This document shows positions 7,774-9,777 of a stretch of 9,777 bases of DNA, piece after piece. Both the position numbers and the translations under genes were made by a program. The notes below the pieces were generated by a model. The model did no database searches. It was not told the DNA's origin and saw nothing but the letters and a program-made list of their open reading frames with translations. The stretch is taken from positions 1-9,777 of the forward strand of contig CANQOM010000050.1 of the NCBI GenBank assembly GCA_947625445.1, read 5' to 3'. Within the stretch, counting starts at the first letter, position 1. Each line of letters starts with the position of its first letter. This DNA is from Candidatus Gastranaerophilales bacterium (GTDB lineage: Bacteria; Cyanobacteriota; Vampirovibrionia; Gastranaerophilales; Gastranaerophilaceae).

Positions 7774-8856
7774 CTAATTTATTTCAGCTAATTTTTCCAA
7801 TTTTAATTTTTGGTCATGCATCATCAAAAGGTTGATGAGTTCGTCCAAATCACCTTCTATTACCGTCCAAACATTTAAATTTTGTCCTATTCTGTGATCG
7901 GTTAATCTTCCTTGAGGGAAATTATATGTTCTTATACGCTCTGAACGGTCTCCTGTACCTACTTGTGAACGTCTTAAATCAGTTACTTCTTTCATTTGTT
8001 TTTGCACTTCCATGTCATATAATTTAGCCTTTAATATTTGAAGTGCTCTTTCTTTATTTTGCAATTGAGAACGTTCTTCGGTACAGAAAATCATAATTCC
8101 TGTAGGTTTATGAAAGACTCTTGCTGCAGTTTCGACTTTATTAACATTTTGCCCGCCTGCTCCGCCTGAACGTGCAGTTGTTATTTCAATATCGTTCATA
8201 TTTAGTTCTACTTCAACATCATCAACCTCAGGCATTACTGCCACTGTTGCCGTTGAAGTATGAACTCTTCCTTGTGATTCTGTTGCAGGTACTCTTTGTA
8301 CTCTGTGAACTCCGGATTCATATTTTAATTTAGAATATATGCTATCTCCTTTAATTGAAATAATTACTTCAGAAACCCCGCCTGCTTCGCAATCGGTTTT
8401 ACTTAAAATTTGTGTTTGCCATCCTTGCTTATCTGCATATCTTAAATACATTCTCATTAAGTCACCGGCAAATATATTAGCTTCATCTCCACCGGCTCCG
8501 CCTCTTATTTCAAGCATAATATCTTTATCATCCATTGGATCTCTTGGTAATAAAAGAACTTTCATTCTCTCTTCTAGCTCGGACATTTTTGTTTCATTTT
8601 CTGTTATTTCGTTGTGAAGAAATTCTCGCATTGATTCATCTGATTCACTTTTCAATAATTCTTGAGCATCCTTTATTGCCTGTTCACAATCTTTCCAATT
8701 ATGATATACTTCAACAGTTTCTTCCATTGCTTTTCTTTGTTTTGAAAGAGTTTTAAACCTGTTATAATCTTGAATTACTTCAGGGTCAGAAAGAATTTCA
8801 CCTAATTCTGTATATTTACTTTCAATTTGAAGAATTTTATCCAACATGTCTTTCAT
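7774..8856 (-). CDS. prfA: Peptide chain release factor 1 (RF1)
   Basis: RF1 reads UAA and UAG in the ribosomal A site and triggers release of the peptide. The start at ATG 8856 gives 360 residues, the standard RF1 length, and has AGGA eight bases upstream. Residues 1-110 form the helical domain. PAT (190-192, in RVPATESQGRVHTS) is the RF1-type anticodon tripeptide; RF2 has SPF. GGQ at 234-236 in SGGAGGQNVNK is the catalytic motif of the peptidyl transferase centre. RRSQVGTGDRSERIRTYNFP and LTDHRIG in the C-terminal third are also typical. An in-frame TTG at 8889 would add 11 residues inside thyX and is not needed. The thyX stop is two bases before the ATG and the ribosome site is inside the thyX coding end, so translation is probably coupled. 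The gene ends in TAG, an RF1-only codon. Confidence 0.98.
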   Translation of the reverse strand: MKDMLDKILQIESKYTELGEILSDPEVIQDYNRFKTLSKQRKAMEETVEVYHNWKDCEQAIKDAQELLKSESDESMREFLHNEITENETKMSELEERMKVLLLPRDPMDDKDIMLEIRGGAGGDEANIFAGDLMRMYLRYADKQGWQTQILSKTDCEAGGVSEVIISIKGDSIYSKLKYESGVHRVQRVPATESQGRVHTSTATVAVMPEVDDVEVELNMNDIEITTARSGGAGGQNVNKVETAARVFHKPTGIMIFCTEERSQLQNKERALQILKAKLYDMEVQKQMKEVTDLRRSQVGTGDRSERIRTYNFPQGRLTDHRIGQNLNVWTVIEGDLDELINLLMMHDQKLKLEKLAEIN

Positions 8857-8858
8857 AA

Positions 8859-9557
8859 TTAATTTCCTTTTACCGGTTTTCTTCCGCAAGATTTATCTTC
8901 ATCGCAAAATCCGAATCGTTCACATTTTGGTACAAGATAGTTCTTAAGCCAAGGTTCTTCTTGGGTTAAAGCCTCACACATTCTTTTAACTAAAATACGA
9001 ATTTCTTTTTGTGCTCTTGTGCAAAGTCTGAGGTTTGCCAAATGAATTAATTCTCTCAAATTTAAACTTGCCACCATTGATGTGGATGCTGCATTTGGAA
9101 GTACTGAGCGTGCATCTTCAGCAGGTATTCCGTTTTGAGTTAATTCTATATAAAAGTCAGATATTTTTCCCATAAATTCATCAAATTTTTCCTTAAGTTC
9201 AGGATTGTTTTCAATGGTATCAGGAACTAAGTATTCAAACTGTTCTTTTTCTTTAACATATCTTTGAGATTTTTGCGAAAAAGACATATGTCTGTGTCTT
9301 ACAAGTTGATGTGAGCATGCTCTTGAAATATTTGAAATGGCAAAACTTACTTGAATATGTTCAATTGTGCTATAGTGCCCTGAGGAAATAACACGTTCTA
9401 TCAGTTTAAGCATTTTTTCGTTATCTTGCGCATTATCACAATCATAAATGTTTATTGGAGAATCAGCACTGTAGCATGTTCTGCAAGCGGTATATATTGT
9501 TCTTAACATATTTTCAGGTTTAGAAATCAATTTAACTTGTGCATATTTGTCGTGCAT
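8859..9557 (-). CDS. thyX: Flavin-dependent thymidylate synthase
   Basis: ThyX makes dTMP from dUMP using methylenetetrahydrofolate as carbon donor and FAD/NADPH as reductant. It is cytoplasmic and unrelated to ThyA. The 232 residues contain the diagnostic RHRx7S motif at Arg87-His88-Arg89 to Ser97 (RHRHMSFSQKSQRY), preceded by GHYSTIEH (60-67), and the later substrate-binding stretch EDARSVLP followed by NLRELIHLANLRLCTRAQKEIR. The C-terminal tail carries Cys212, Cys218 and Cys224 at equal six-residue steps (CERFGFCDEDKSCG), outside the catalytic core. ATG 9557 has GGAGG six bases upstream, the best ribosome site of the block. It is the first gene of the minus-strand run, behind tandem terminators and a candidate promoter, with prfA two bases downstream. 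Confidence 0.97.
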   Translation of the reverse strand: MHDKYAQVKLISKPENMLRTIYTACRTCYSADSPINIYDCDNAQDNEKMLKLIERVISSGHYSTIEHIQVSFAISNISRACSHQLVRHRHMSFSQKSQRYVKEKEQFEYLVPDTIENNPELKEKFDEFMGKISDFYIELTQNGIPAEDARSVLPNAASTSMVASLNLRELIHLANLRLCTRAQKEIRILVKRMCEALTQEEPWLKNYLVPKCERFGFCDEDKSCGRKPVKGN

Positions 9558-9584
9558 TTTAATCCTCCGTTATGAATTTATCCG

Positions 9585-9590
9585 ATTATA
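9585..9590 (-). promoter_or_regulatory. Candidate -10 box for the thyX-prfA-rsmH operon
   Basis: TATAAT on the minus strand matches the sigma-70 consensus exactly and lies about 28 bases before the thyX ATG, which would leave a short leader holding the GGAGG site. The expected -35 position, about 17 bases further up, reads near CATCTT and is a poor match, so an activator or another start point may be involved. The span 9558-9700 shows no gene on either strand. Confidence 0.4.
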
Positions 9591-9678
9591 TTTTTACGGG
9601 TACTCCTAAGATGTGAGTATAAATTTGCGAGTGAATTTTTTTGAAAGGTGAGCAATTTTACGGTTTTGAATTAGCAAA

Positions 9679-9696
9679 AGGTAGGTTGCAACACCT
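9679..9696. promoter_or_regulatory. Imperfect dyad in the leader region upstream of thyX
   Basis: GTTGCAAC (9685-9692) is a perfect palindrome flanked by AGGT (9679-9682) and ACCT (9693-9696), with two extra bases on the left side. With no loop it would form a hairpin poorly, but it has the shape of a protein binding site. It lies about 90 bases upstream of the candidate -10 box and just beyond the terminators. The role is conjecture. Confidence 0.22.
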
Positions 9697-9706
9697 GATT
9701 CAATAT

Positions 9707-9728
9707 AAAACCCGCCTTAATAGCGGGT
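9707..9728 (-). terminator. Rho-independent terminator, leftward (second of a tandem pair)
   Basis: ACCCGC (9710-9715) pairs with GCGGGT (9723-9728) around a seven-base loop. Read on the minus strand the stem is followed by TTTTATATT. On the plus strand it is followed by A residues, so the direction is leftward. It would end a minus-strand transcript from a gene beyond the right edge and insulate the thyX operon from it. Confidence 0.72.
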
Positions 9729-9765
9729 AAAAAACAACTGCACCTAATTAAAAGGAGCAGTTGTT
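9729..9765 (-). terminator. Rho-independent terminator, leftward (first of a tandem pair)
   Basis: AACAACTGC (9733-9741) pairs perfectly with GCAGTTGTT (9757-9765). The stem continues past one A-A mismatch with CCT (9743-9745) against AGG (9753-9755), closing a loop of seven. On the minus strand the stem runs straight into six T residues (9734-9729), a textbook terminator. On the plus strand the tail is GAAAG followed by TTATTTT at the window end, so some rightward activity cannot be excluded, but no plus-strand gene needs it. Confidence 0.78.
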
Positions 9766-9777
9766 GAAAGTTATTTT

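Noticed and set aside
8857..8889. TTG at 8889 as start of prfA
   Set aside because: It lies inside thyX without a ribosome site. ATG 8856 gives the standard 360-residue RF1 with AGGA upstream.
9558..9706. Possible small gene, riboswitch or tRNA upstream of thyX
   Set aside because: No open frame with a ribosome site, no cloverleaf and no recognised riboswitch core. Only weak dyads, including TACTC/GAGTA at 9601-9619, are present.
1..9777. CRISPR array, insertion sequence, prophage, toxin-antitoxin or defence genes
   Set aside because: No regularly spaced repeats, transposase or phage motifs seen. All long frames on the real coding strands are accounted for by housekeeping or YkgJ-type proteins.

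Overview
This AT-rich window carries eight protein genes, almost all recognisable housekeeping functions, and very little non-coding DNA. Seven genes are on the minus strand and one on the plus strand. The organism is a bacterium with a meso-diaminopimelate (DAP) type peptidoglycan, because MurE carries the DNPR signature, and it makes thymidylate with the flavin-dependent enzyme ThyX. AT-richness, a dcw-type order (rsmH, ftsL-like, ftsI, murE), a class B PBP without PASTA domains and two non-ATG starts are visible. They do not fix the phylum. An uncultured low-GC gut lineage such as Gastranaerophilales (Vampirovibrionia) is a guess compatible with this, not a demonstrated assignment.

Layout from right to left, in the direction of transcription of the main block: two tandem Rho-independent terminators (about 9707-9765), pointing left, end a transcript entering from beyond the window. 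A 140-base leader with a candidate -10 box follows. Then come thyX, prfA, rsmH, an ftsL-like gene, ftsI, murE and gpsA (9557 down to 2016). Gaps run from 2 to about 62 bases with no terminator seen between them, so they look like one operon. gpsA meets a plus-strand YkgJ-type cysteine-cluster gene (1627-2019) tail to tail with overlapping stop codons. That gene is divergent, across 78 bases, from a class A penicillin-binding protein (1548 leftward) that runs off the left edge.

The block joins DNA precursor supply (ThyX), translation (RF1 and the 16S rRNA methyltransferase RsmH), septal wall synthesis (FtsL-like, FtsI), the cytoplasmic DAP-adding step (MurE) and phospholipid backbone supply (GpsA). 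The neighbouring class A PBP polymerises and cross-links the same peptidoglycan. All of this suits a growth and division cluster.

I see no mobile element, CRISPR array, tRNA, rRNA, riboswitch or defence system, and no clear new system. The points worth a second look are small. prfA ends in UAG, the codon its own product reads, with an open in-frame path into rsmH. A 14-base perfect palindrome covers the start codon of the YkgJ-type gene, which has no Shine-Dalgarno sequence. A perfect AT hairpin lies between the ftsL-like gene and ftsI. The dcw cluster is reduced and rewired, with thyX-prfA in front and gpsA in the place usual for murF.
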